From NCBI GenBank assembly GCA_026119855.1, contig JAOWBW010000105.1, positions 1,426,001 through 1,490,000 on the forward strand: a stretch of DNA of 64,000 bases, written 5' to 3'. The notes under the pieces are model-generated. The model worked only from the letters and a program-made list of their open reading frames with translations, ran no database searches and was not told the DNA's origin. Positions 9,919-20,900 of the stretch are shown here, piece by piece. This DNA is from Campanula takesimana. Its lineage: Eukaryota > Streptophyta > Magnoliopsida > Asterales > Campanulaceae. How positions within the stretch are numbered: the first letter of the stretch is position 1; each line of letters starts with the position of its first letter. The translations under genes and the position numbers were made by a program.

Positions 9919-11424
9919 ATGACTGGGAAAGAAATCTTGAACCCAAATGCTAGCCCATCGAAACAAGCGCCTCAAGGATCCATCTTTGCCAGATTGGGAG
10001 ACAAGGCGCCTAGTGGCTGCTCGGGAACTCCCTCTCAGAAAGCAAGAAGAGAGGCGGATCTGAGAGATCGTATCGAAACATCAAAAGCACGCAAGGTACA
10101 AAAAATCCCCGTCACTCCCCTCACCCCTGAGCAGATTCAAAAGAAAATCCAGCTCCTGAAAGACAGGCAGGATCTAGTAGCGGAAGGGCTTCAGTTAAAC
10201 CTGGCCCTGGAAGAGCTATTTAATGCCGAGGCTGACACGGCAATCCCTCTTGAAAGATCAAAAACTCATGGTTCTAAAAGCATAGCCAGCAGGGTGGAGG
10301 GAAAGAAGAAAAGAACGATCGTTGTGGAAGACGGCGATGAAGAAGGAGAAGAAGGGAGAAGGAGTGAAGAAGGAGAGTCTCAACCTCGAAGGTCCAAAGG
10401 CCACTACAAGGGAAAAGCAACTGTTAGAACCGGAGAGCAATTTGCGGGAACGGCAAAAAGGGTGAAAACCGGGGAAGAGATTGATTACAAGGTCCAGGGG
10501 ATGATCAGGGACCTATGGGAGTCTAAGCAAAGTGTGGCAAAATGCATTGGACCCATAGATGCTTTTGCCTCCTGGATAGCTGATTCCCCGATCCAGCGGG
10601 GAAAGGTCCCCACGCTAGACGCTTATGACGGCTCGTCTAACTCCAAAAGCCATGTTGGGCGGTTTGAAGGGCAGATGGCTCTATTTTCAACGGATGAGGC
10701 CGTAAAGTGCAAGGCTCTAGCATCCACCTTCAAGGGGAAGGCGCTGGGATGGTTGTTGGCCCATAAGCCCCGCTCCATTTGCAGCTACGAGCAGTTACGG
10801 ACGTCGTTCCTGAATTCGTTCGCGGGCGCTGGGGAGGTCGCAAGACCGAAATCAGATCTATGCGGTGTGAAGCAATATCCCGGAGAAAATACAAAAGCAT
10901 ACATTACTCGGTTTAGAAAAATGACCGAACAAATCGTGGACCTAACGAGAAATGACATCGAGCTGTGCTTCTTGGGAGGATTGACATCCTATACCTTGAG
11001 GCAAGAGTTCGCTTGTCGAAAGCCCGAGGGAACGGAGGAAATGTACAATCGAGCCATTGCCATGGCCGGAGTTGAGCCCTCGATCATGGAAGATGCCCGC
11101 AGGAGTATTAGGGATAGGCTCGAGCCCGCTCATGACTCAAGGTACCACGCTGGCTATTCGGGGGGCAGTGGCGGCCGAAATAGAGGAAGACCGAGGGGCA
11201 CGACCAATTTCAAAAGAAATGACAGCACCTTCACTCCTTTGATAGCCCCAAGGACGGAGATTCTGCGGGCAGAAGCCCTGCCTCCTCCCCCACCCCTAGA
11301 AAGAAAGCCTTATGAGGCGAACAAGAAGAAGTGGTGCGGCTACCACGAGAGCCATGGGCATAACACGGATGAGTGTTTTCAGATGAAGAAGATAATACAA
11401 CAAAAGTCGAGGCCGGAGAATTGA
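9919..11424 (+). CDS. gag: Gag polyprotein of Tat/Retand-type Ty3 retrotransposon
   Basis: Intact 501-residue capsid precursor. A charged N-terminal region is followed by the retrotransposon gag domain (about residues 230-370; STFKGKALGWLL, then QYPGENTKAYITRFRKM). An arginine/glycine-rich segment comes next (GGSGGRNRGRPRG), then the Tat-type knuckle WCGYHESHGHNTDEC near the end. The first ATG after the PBS leader is used. The ORF overlaps pol by 52 bases (11373-11424), pol lying in the -1 frame, which suggests -1 frameshifting or internal initiation. The frame is unbroken, so decay is limited to the missing 3' part. Confidence 0.88.
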   Translation: MTGKEILNPNASPSKQAPQGSIFARLGDKAPSGCSGTPSQKARREADLRDRIETSKARKVQKIPVTPLTPEQIQKKIQLLKDRQDLVAEGLQLNLALEELFNAEADTAIPLERSKTHGSKSIASRVEGKKKRTIVVEDGDEEGEEGRRSEEGESQPRRSKGHYKGKATVRTGEQFAGTAKRVKTGEEIDYKVQGMIRDLWESKQSVAKCIGPIDAFASWIADSPIQRGKVPTLDAYDGSSNSKSHVGRFEGQMALFSTDEAVKCKALASTFKGKALGWLLAHKPRSICSYEQLRTSFLNSFAGAGEVARPKSDLCGVKQYPGENTKAYITRFRKMTEQIVDLTRNDIELCFLGGLTSYTLRQEFACRKPEGTEEMYNRAIAMAGVEPSIMEDARRSIRDRLEPAHDSRYHAGYSGGSGGRNRGRPRGTTNFKRNDSTFTPLIAPRTEILRAEALPPPPPLERKPYEANKKKWCGYHESHGHNTDECFQMKKIIQQKSRPEN

Positions 11425-14180
11425 AAAAGTGGATCGAGGGACCCAGCAATAAAGGAGGGGCCCCACGGGGACATGTCCAGTATGTTAGGGATAACGATGC
11501 CGACGGGGAAAAACGCTATGACATCCTGTATATCGGGGAAGAAGCCCCGAGCAACACCCAGCTTTCCATTCAGATCAAGAAATTGGAAAAGGTGTTCCTG
11601 ATACCAGCCTACCCACCCGAGCAAGAGGAAATGATCGGGTTCAGGAGGAGCGAGCTGGCCTCCACACTCTTCCATTCAACACAGCCATTGACAATCAAGA
11701 TGGCTATTGGTAGAGCGGATATTGGGAGGGTCCTCATTGATACCGGGGCTTCACGGGACATACTCTACTTCCATTGTTTAGAAGAAATGGGGATGTCCGA
11801 GGCGCACTTAACCCCATATGCGGGCTTGTTGGAAGGGTTCACGAATCATACGGTCTACGCAAAAGGGACCATTGACTTCGAAGTGACCATTGGAGAGAGG
11901 CCGTTCGAAAAAACAGCCCGTGTCACGTTCATGGTGATCGATCTGAAGTCCCAGTACAACGCAATCTTGGGAGTGACCGCTCAGGCTGCCTTAGGAATCG
12001 TTGCGTCAATCCCTCACCAGAAGATCAAGTTCACCACCCCCGCAGGGATAGCGTGCATCGAGAACAAGCCCGAGCTTTTTCTCAAAATAATAGAGAAGAA
12101 AAGAAGGGAGAGCGCGATGGAGACAAGATTGGTAAGCCCGAGGGAGGCAAAGAAGGTCAAAACCAACAGCGACAGGACCGAGGAGGCGGCCATGATTGGA
12201 ACTTTGTCGTTCCATTCAACACGGGCTGAATTTAAACGGAGTAGGAGAGCCCGTCGTATTGCCGCAAAGACCGAGCAGATAGACATCGTGATCGATTCGC
12301 TGCACGACAGGGAAATAAGGGACATCCGCCCCAACGATGCTCTGGAGGATGTAGTCATAAACCCCGCTTACCCCGAACAAACGGTCAAGGTAGGGCTGGA
12401 AATCCCCGCAGAAGAAAGGAAGATTCTGATCGAGCTGCTGCGAAAAAGCGCGGACATATTTGCCTGGACTGTCGAAGATATGAAGGGGTTAAGTAGAGAG
12501 GTTATCGAGCATGAACTGAACGTCGATCCCACATTTACCCGGGTCCTCCAGAAAGAAAGATACTTTTCGCCGGAGAAGAAAGCGGCGATCAAAATCGAGG
12601 TGGATAAGCTACTGAAGGCAGGAATCATAAGCCCGATCAAATATCCGAGATGGTTGGCCAACGTCGTCATGGTAACCAAAGCAAATGGAAAGTGGAGGAT
12701 GTGCGTGGATTTCACCGATTTGAACAAGGCCTGCCCTAAGGATTGTTACCCTCTTCCCCGGATCGATCAATTAGTAGACTCTATCGCCGGACATAGGGTG
12801 TTAAGCTTCATAGATGCGTACTCGGGCTACCATCAGATCAAAATGAAAGAGGATGACGTCCCTTCGTGCGCTTTCTATGCCGCGGGCAAAACCTACACAT
12901 TTAACAACATGCCGTTCGGCCTCAAGAACGCAGGCGGCACGTATCAAAGGATGGTAGGAATCGTCTTTGATGATCAATTAGGCCGAAACCTGGAGGCTTA
13001 CATCGACGATATGGTTATCAAGACCAAGGAGACCTCTCACGACATTGATATGGCAGAAACCTTCACCAACCTCCGGGAAAATAACATGAAGCTCAATCCC
13101 TCCAAGTGCGCTTTCGGAGTAAAGGCAGGAAAATTTTTGGGGTTCATGGTAAACCAAAGAGGGATCGAAGCAAACCCCGAGAAAATCACGGCGTTAATAA
13201 ACATGCAGCCCCCCAGATGCGTTAAGGAGGTGCAGAAGCTTAATGGCCGCATTACGGCTTTGGGAAGATTCATTGCTAAGTCAGCTGAAAAGTGCCTGCC
13301 TTTCTTCAAAACCTTAAAAGGAGGAGGAGAGAAGGGCTTCGAGTGGAACGAGGACTGCCAGATCGCTTTCGAGCAAATAAAAGCTTACCTGGGAAAGCCG
13401 CCGCTATTGAGCAGCCCGGTGTTTGGGGAGGAACTCTACGTCTTCTTGGCCGCAACAGATCATGCAGTGGCCGCTGTTTTGGTAAGGGAAGAGGGCAAAC
13501 TTCAGAAACCCGTGTATTATGTCTCCAAGGCACTTTCTGCTGTGGAAGGCCGCTATCTAAACATTGAAAAGCTAGCTTTCTCCTTGCTGGTGGCCGCTCG
13601 GAAGCTGCGGGCATACTTCATCGCCCACCCAATCACGGTTTATTCAGACACCCCGCTGAAGAAGATACTCCATAAGCCCGAATCCTCGGGGAGAATGCTA
13701 TCGTGGTCCATAGAACTGACTGAATTCCAGATTACCTACTCCCCACGGAAGACCATCAAGGCACATGCACTGGCAGACTTTGTGGCAGAGACCACATTTG
13801 AATCAAAGGAGATCGAGCCGGACGGAACCCAACCTGCAAAGACAAAGAAAAAGAGAGGCGAGAAGGCAATAGTTGCAGGGGAGAGACCGGAAAATTGCTG
13901 GTCGTTAAGTGTGGATGGATCCGCGGGAAAGACAGTCAGCGGCGCCGGAATTCTCTTGACCGCCCCGGAGGGTCAAAGGTTCAAGCGAGCCTTGAGATTT
14001 AAGTTCGCGGTCTCAAACAACCAGGCCGAGTACGAGGCATTGATAGCGGGTTTGGAATTAGCCCGGGACATGAAAGTATCAAAACTGGTCGTGAAGAGTG
14101 ACTCACAACTAGTAATAAACCAGGTGAAAGGATATGAAGTTGGCCGGAATTTTCGAGGTGGGTGGCCGGGAATTATGTAG
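11373..14180 (+). pseudogene. pol: Pol polyprotein (PR-RT-RH-aRH), truncated and chimeric at its end
   Basis: Domains in order: aspartic protease with LIDTGASRDILYF; reverse transcriptase with KWRMCVDFTDLNKACPKD, DAYSGYHQI and the catalytic YIDDMVIK; the connection domain and first RNase H (AYFIAHPITVYSDTPL); then a second, archaeal-type RNase H (SLSVDGSAGKTVSGAG, NNQAEYEALIAGLELA, VVKSDSQLVINQVKG). The dual RNase H marks the Tat (Ogre/Retand) lineage. Homology stops at about 14139, straight after QVKGYE; the final 13 codons are unrelated flanking DNA. Integrase, polypurine tract and 3' LTR are missing, so the element is a 3'-truncated copy although what remains of pol has no stop. Confidence 0.88.
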
Positions 14181-14337
14181 ATTGCCGGAATTTGTTGATT
14201 GGTTGCTGGAAATTATGGAGATGGATGGAAATCATGAAGGTGTATGTTTTTGGGTGTACAAGGGTATAAGGGGAAGAATGACGGATATATATTACGTTGA
14301 GTGTACTTGTTTGGGTGTGTGTTTATCATTACGGGTA
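14140..14337. other. Flank of the truncated element; GGAATT-rich repeats
   Basis: The phrase GCCGGAATT or GCTGGAAATT recurs at short spacing (GGCCGGAATTTTCG, GGCCGGGAATTATG, TGCCGGAATTTG, GCTGGAAATTATG). No gene is seen. It joins the retrotransposon to the MITE and the MULE-like arm at 14620-14657. Confidence 0.35.
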
Positions 14338-14622
14338 CTCCCTTCGTTTCATGTGAATTGAGACTTATTTCCCTTTTCGTCCGTTTCACCTCAATTGAGA
14401 CTATCCAAAATGGTAAAGAATCTTTATTATTCTTCCCACTCATTCTCTCTCATACTTTACTTTTACACTCACAACATCAATCAACTTACTATTCCTCCCA
14501 CTCATTTTCTCTCCTATTTAATTTTTCTCTACTCACAAACTCCTCCTCCCACTATTTCTCTCTCTTACTTTTCCTTAATTTGTATGTCAAAAAATTTTGG
14601 CCTCAATTCACATGAAACGGTG
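14338..14622. mobile_element. Stowaway-like MITE nested in a MULE-like arm
   Basis: Ends are CTCCCTTCGTTTCATGTGAATTGAG and CTCAATTCACATGAAACGGTG with TA on each side. Its left flank ATCATTACGGG and right flank TTCACCAATTTTACGGGTG join into a continuous MULE-like terminus if the MITE is removed. Confidence 0.7.
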
Positions 14623-14657
14623 TATTCACCAATTTTACGGGTGTGTATAACAACCCC
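14623..14657. repeat. MULE-like terminus, right arm
   Basis: TATTCACCAATTTTACGGGTGTGTATAACAACCCC is the inverted counterpart of the terminus at 8734 (about 30 of 35 bases match by eye). No convincing target duplication was found for the pair. Confidence 0.5.
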
Positions 14658-14847
14658 TATGTCCCTATTCCTTTCACATTTTCTACTTTCACTTATAAAA
14701 AGGTATACGTATATCGGAATTTGGGCAAAATTCAGGGGTAGTTAATGTTATTAACCCCAAAACTGTAGCGTTTTCGCAAATGTGCACTTGTATCGAGAAT
14801 CTGTGGTGACAGTTAATCAGTTAACACTGACCACTGGCCAGGTTCTG

Positions 14848-14866
14848 CTCTCTCTCTCTCTCTCTA
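14848..14866 (+). repeat. (CT)n tract in the 5' leader of the adenylate kinase gene
   Basis: An uninterrupted CT dinucleotide run 47 bases upstream of the start codon. Such tracts are common in plant 5' leaders and core promoters. Confidence 0.7.
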
Positions 14867-14912
14867 ACAGAGGGAAGGCAAGAGCTTGTCTGCTTCATCA
14901 TCTTGCACAATC

Positions 14913-17900
14913 ATGATGAACTGCAAGCTCAATTCTTTTCATTCCCAGTTTACCCCTTCCACTCACTCTCACTCCCCACTCTGTTCTTCCTCTCTCTCTC
15001 CTTATCTTTCTTCCTCGTCTTCTCTGTCAATATCATCTCCTTCATCGCAGCCGCAGCACCGCCTTTCATCAGCGAACAGTTCTGGTTTCAATACCCAAAT
15101 CAAGGCTTACCCGAAAGCTAAGGTTAGCCACAGTCCCGTTTGTTTTTCACTCATTATCCGTTTATTAAGTACTCCATGTGTTTGTGAAAATGCCTAAGTG
15201 AATAATCATCTAATCCAGTTCTTGCGATTCGCCTGCAATTGTGTCTTATTTGAAATTTGTTCCCGTTTCACTTCATGAAATTGATTGGAGTGTGTATATT
15301 GTTCACTCCCCAGCTCCTATAACAGCTTTAGTTGTTTGAATTTGACCCAATCAGCAATGAAGTCTTGGTGTTTGCCATAATAATATAAGAGATGGAATTC
15401 TGGTGGTATATGACTCCCACCCAAGACTCGTTACGAGTCAGGTTTGATACCATGTTAAGTTCAATGCATCTTTAAACTTAAGCCACAAGGCTTGACATTA
15501 TAAAAACCAATTCATTACCCTTAATAGTAGCTATTTGAACAAAGTAACTATAATTTCTTTATGGCTTATTTGATGCGTAACCTCGAAACTTCATTTATTT
15601 GCAACTTCAATATCCAAAATGAAAAGCCTGGTGTGGAACATCTTTAAGAGAAAAGTTGGACTATTTGATGTTTAGTTGTGATCCATATCTTTATATAACT
15701 GATTAAAGCTAAACCACTTTCCCTTCTCTTTTGTATCAGGGATCGAGGATATACTGTTCACAGAATGAGCCCTTAAAGGTTATGATATCAGGGGCACCAG
15801 CATCAGGCAAAGGGACTCAGTGTGAGTTGATTGTTCAAAAGGTTTGTTGAATCTTCTTGGTACGTCATTTTGGCCTCTCAATTGCTTTTATACTTCCTGA
15901 CTGACTAAAAATCAATTCATAACGACCACCATTAACTCTGCTTGCCTGCCCTTTACTAAGTTTCCTAACTGTGGTAAATTGGTAATTTGGTACGTGACTT
16001 TTACCTTAAAGGATAGATGTAATCATATATAGGCATAGATTTATATGTTAGTAATTGTGTATGTTTGTCTATATTAGCGCATGTATGCATGTTATCTAAT
16101 AATCTCTTTGTCCCAGAATAAATGTCATAGTTGACAAGTCAAAGTTTTTAAAGCTTTTAGTTATGTTTCCTTGATTGCCCCAATCTATTCATATGGGTAG
16201 AGTGACACCTATGGCATTGCAATGCTTGTGCCTATTAGAATGGGTAGTATAGGAAGATCACCAAACTTCATAACCTATTTTTAGTAAGACGACATTTATT
16301 TTGGGACAAACGAAAATGGAAAGTAGGACATTTATTCCGGGAAAGAAGGAGTAGCTTCTTGATTTGTATCTTCAACGAACCCTAATTGATTATTATACTC
16401 ACATCTCATCATTTTCACAGGCTTTAAACTTTTAGGTTACAAATATGTTCAGTTAGTTTGTTTCTATTTAGCTCTCAATAGCATTTCTGGCTTTTATCAA
16501 TATTTAGTAATCATTCTCAAGTCAACCCCAACTCTTATTCTTTGTTCTTTAGTTTGGACTGGTGCACATATCGACAGGAGATCTCCTTCGAGCCGAAGTA
16601 TCTTCGGGTACAGAAATTGGAAAGAAAGCAAAAGAGTACATGAATTCAGGACGCCTTGTCCCAGATGAACTTGTGACTGATGTATAACATAACTTCAGTA
16701 ACTTATATGATACTCCCTCCGTCCCAAAATGATCCTCACACTTTTTTTTGCTGCTACTACAAAGGAACTTTGAGTAATAATTTAAGGTTGATTTAATTAT
16801 CCTAACGAAAATCTAAAACTTATTATTGATAGTATTGATGATGGTCTATCAATAACAAATTTTAGATTTTCATTACAATAACTAAATCAACTTAAGATTA
16901 TTGCTCAAAATTCCTTCGTAGTAACGGCAAAAAAAATGTGAAGATCATTTTGGGACGGAGGGAGTATTCTCCATCTCTTTTCAAATGTTAGAGATATGAA
17001 ATCTTTGTTCTGCAGATGGTGACAGGGCGGTTATCTCGAAAAGATGCAAGAGAGAAAGGGTGGCTTTTGGATGGATATCCTCGAAGTTTTTCCCAAGCAG
17101 AGTCTTTGGAGAAGATGAAGATTAGACCAGATGTGTTCATTGCATTAGATGTATGTCATTTATTAGATTTTCATGCCCCGGCTTTTTAATAACGTCAAAT
17201 TGACTGATCAGAATAATACTGTACCGTATCGAATAGTCGTATGAGTCATTGCCACCATAGAATTTTGATTATTATTTAAGCGGATTCATCTTCACTCAAC
17301 AAATCACGTCAGAGTAACATGGTGTCATTAAGGTTGATCATCTAGAAGCTATCGGAAACTTGTGTACTATTTCATTCGCTTCCATGACAGAGCACAACAT
17401 ATTAATAGTCGAGTTCGCCAGCTCAGTGAACCAACAGCTTCTCATAGTACTGCTCTCTGCAGCTTATGTAACATAATGCAACCTAGTTATTATTGAACTT
17501 CAAAAGAAATCTTCCAGATGCTAAGGTGGGTAGACTATCAAATTTCATAGGAGGAGCCTCTGATTCATTATGTCAAAAAGGTTAATTTCTACTGGAAGTT
17601 CCTAATTAATTAAATAAAGTAAAACTCTTGTGGTACATGAATTACAATAAGTTTGTGAATTACTTAACAAACAACTTGTTGCATTAATATTTTTATTATC
17701 CTTTACTAACTTGAATATATTCCTCAACAAAATTTTCACGGGATTCATCTTTTACAGAGATCTATCCCTTTATACTCAGGTCCCTGATGAAATTCTAATC
17801 GACAGATGTGTTGGTCGAAGGCTGGATCCGGAAACTGGGAAGATTTACCATATAAAGAACTTTCCTCCAGAAACTGAAGAAATTAAATTGCGGCTCCTAA

Positions 17901-20900
17901 CTCGGCCTGATGACACAGAAGAAAAGGTATGTTCACCATAACATCTATGTTGCATTTCTTTGTTTCTCACTCATTGGTTGGTAACTCCTAATCGACCTAA
18001 GCTGTTAAAGATAAACATCTGAGAGGGCCCCATCAGAAGTATAATGCTGAACGCTTCTTACTGCTTCTCAAATTGATTCTAAAACAACTTATAACTTGCC
18101 CAAATATGACACAAACGGTCGTAGCTATATCAATTGCTGAGGCAGAGTACATACAAATGGCTGAAGGGACTTGTGATCTTATTTGGCAAGGATTTTAATT
18201 TAAGACGTTGCTTGACATACTATAAACTCTAATGTTGGCACCTAAGTTAGTCTTCATTCTTCATAGGTCAAATCACGTCTGCAAATATATAAGCAAAATG
18301 TGGAAGCAATACTATCCACATATTCTGCCCTCCTGAGAAAGGTATTTGCTTTTTGATATCAATTGTATTGTTTGACTATTTTATAAATCTGTTACAGTAA
18401 TTTATTTCTGGTAAATATTTGATGACAGGTCGATGGAAACCGCTCAAAAGATGTAATTTTCAAAGAAATAGATTCTTTGCTGTCGCAAGTTCAGAAGGAG
18501 AAGCAGAAAGCAACAGAAATAGGTATGTTTTGGATTAGAAACAACATTTTCTGTATCTGCCATTCCAGCATACAAACTTTAATAATCTTAAAAATGTGTT
18601 TGTTCATAATCCCGGAGGTGAACTGATTACAGAATAGGCAGAGTTGTTTCTTTCTCTTTATGCTAATGGCATTTGCGGGCTTAAAATTACCAATCGACCT
18701 GTTTTTTCTTTTTGTTTTTTTTTTTCTTTTTTTTTTTGGTACAGAGGGCATAGCAAAAAACAAACTAAGATCTAGGTCTGGTGACTCCCATGTAGTCCGC
18801 CAAACCAGCGCCCAACATGCATGGTTGTAAAAATGTTCATTATGCGGAGAGGGAAAGTAATGGCCCACACCACACTTGAACAATGGCATAATGAGTTTTA
18901 ATCTCGTTTTCACATCACCGTGACAAACTGTTCTAGCTCCCTGATACTGTTTGCTCATGTATCACAAGACAGATTATACTAGTTGTTGTTACTACAGTGC
19001 TCCCCTGTCCACTAGGAATCAGAATCAGATAAAACAAAGGCAGGCCAGTGCAAAAGGCTCCTGCTTTTATGTTTTGTTAAGATTAAACTAGTTTTTCTCT
19101 GTGTCAGTGCATTTTGTATTCCGTAGTTTTTACTTTTTATTTTCTAAAATGGAACTGGTTCAAAAAACTTCTCATATACTGCTGGGTTTCCATTATGGTG
19201 GTTTAGTACATTGAGTTACTTTTTGTTTCAGAGCTTCTATTCCTTAAGTTCCTTTAGTCTTGCTATCATATTATAGTCATGTAATTTATGGTGTCTATAT
19301 AACAGGGCTTATAGCAGGAACTTAGTAGAACCCTTTGTGATGGTCAAGGGCAATTGCCTCTCGGAAGTCTAATCTTGATTTTGCATTAAATTTGTATAGC
19401 AGGAAAATCTGTAACTGGACTTGAGAACCAGCTGAACAGGGCATCCTCTGGCAAGGTATCTGGTTATACACTGCTGCTGTTTCTCCATACGAGTCATTGT
19501 AATTACCACATGAGTCCCAAAGGAAAAAAAATATGTATGTAGATCTCATGATTTTCTTTAATTGCTTCATTTGACAGGAGAGCTGGAGAGGAATCCCTAC
19601 TAGATTGAATAACATTCCTCATTCTAGGGAAATTAGGGAATATTTTTATGATGATGTGCTTCAAGCAACACAAAGAGCTATTAAAGATGGGAAAACTCGA
19701 TTAAAGGTCAGTTTTCTTTTGAACCTCACCCTTTCCAAAGACTTGATCAACAGGAAAATGAGCTAGTCCAACAATCTCATCAATATTTACTTTTTGATTT
19801 GAATATCTGGTCTTAGAGATCTTTAAGAACTCTAATCACAAGCAGAACTTTGTTTAGTTCTAGAGTTCTCCTTAACAGCATTAGTGAAAAACATTAGTAC
19901 ATTACATATGGATAAACAATCGACTATTTTTAACCGTGTTCATACTTATTTTAAAACGTTGTAAGAGTACTACTTTCCTATAAGATGTATGAATTGAATA
20001 AAGAGGCAACAAGGTGTATGCTCATCATTTCCATTTCTGAACACATGTTTACAGGATGATATTAAAAACTCATTTATTGACTAATTGTGAGATGAAATAT
20101 GTAAATGAAGGTTTTATGAAACTGAGAAAATGAAAGTCATATGTACTAGAATTGGGATCCCTGCTGATAACGTTTATGTTAGTTCAGCACTGAGAATAAA
20201 CTTCTGAAGCATATATGGGTGGGATTCCATGACGAGCACTATTTCTAAAATCTCTTCTTTTTGTGATTCCCAAACATTCATTTCAAGTAAGTGCTGAGTG
20301 TTTAGACAGAGGCTGCTGAACCACGCATACAGTTATGAAGAGCTGAGACGGGATGTGAATGAAGGGTCAATGAAAAGAGGAAGTACATGTGAATCACTTT
20401 TGATGGCCCTTCCCCTCCTTTCACCTGCCATGCAATTTCCTGATATCTAGTTCTACCCCATCTTGATTTAGTTCATTAGTGTATTGGAATTTTGCATTTT
20501 ATTTTTTCTCTTATTGGTAACTGTAAAAGCATCATTTTTTTTTTTTTTTTTTTTTTTTTTTTGTGTGTGAACAAGGAGAGTGAGGTTCAGATCTGCTTGT
20601 ATCTTCAGATTAAATGAGAGGATTCTCATCCAAACTATTGTCACAACTTTGTTTTGTCCTTTTTATTTTCTCCTTATGCCTGAATATAGCTAATAATGGA
20701 TTGGATTGCCCTTTCAAATTGGCAGGTGGAAATCAATATACCAGAGCTGAATCCAGAAATGGTGAGAGACTTTTATCCTTGCAGTGAGCTCATTTATTTA
20801 GAGTTAACCACATCTTATGGTGCACAGGATGTTTATCGCATAGGTACTCTAATGGAACTTGTTCGAGTTATAGCTTTATCTTTTGCTGATGATGGGAAAC

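Noticed and set aside
13292..13614. ORFs of about 90-100 codons on both strands within the Tat pol region
   Set aside because: They are other-frame shadows of the RT/RNase H coding sequence in GC-rich DNA.
14886..14912. Longer ADK5 N terminus starting upstream in frame
   Set aside because: The upstream codon is TTG, not ATG; the ATGATG at 14913 is the first proper start.
18491..18958. Minus-strand ORF of 155 codons in an ADK5 intron
   Set aside because: It runs through a poly(T) tract giving a Lys-rich stretch and overlaps ADK5 exon 7 on the other strand; no family features.
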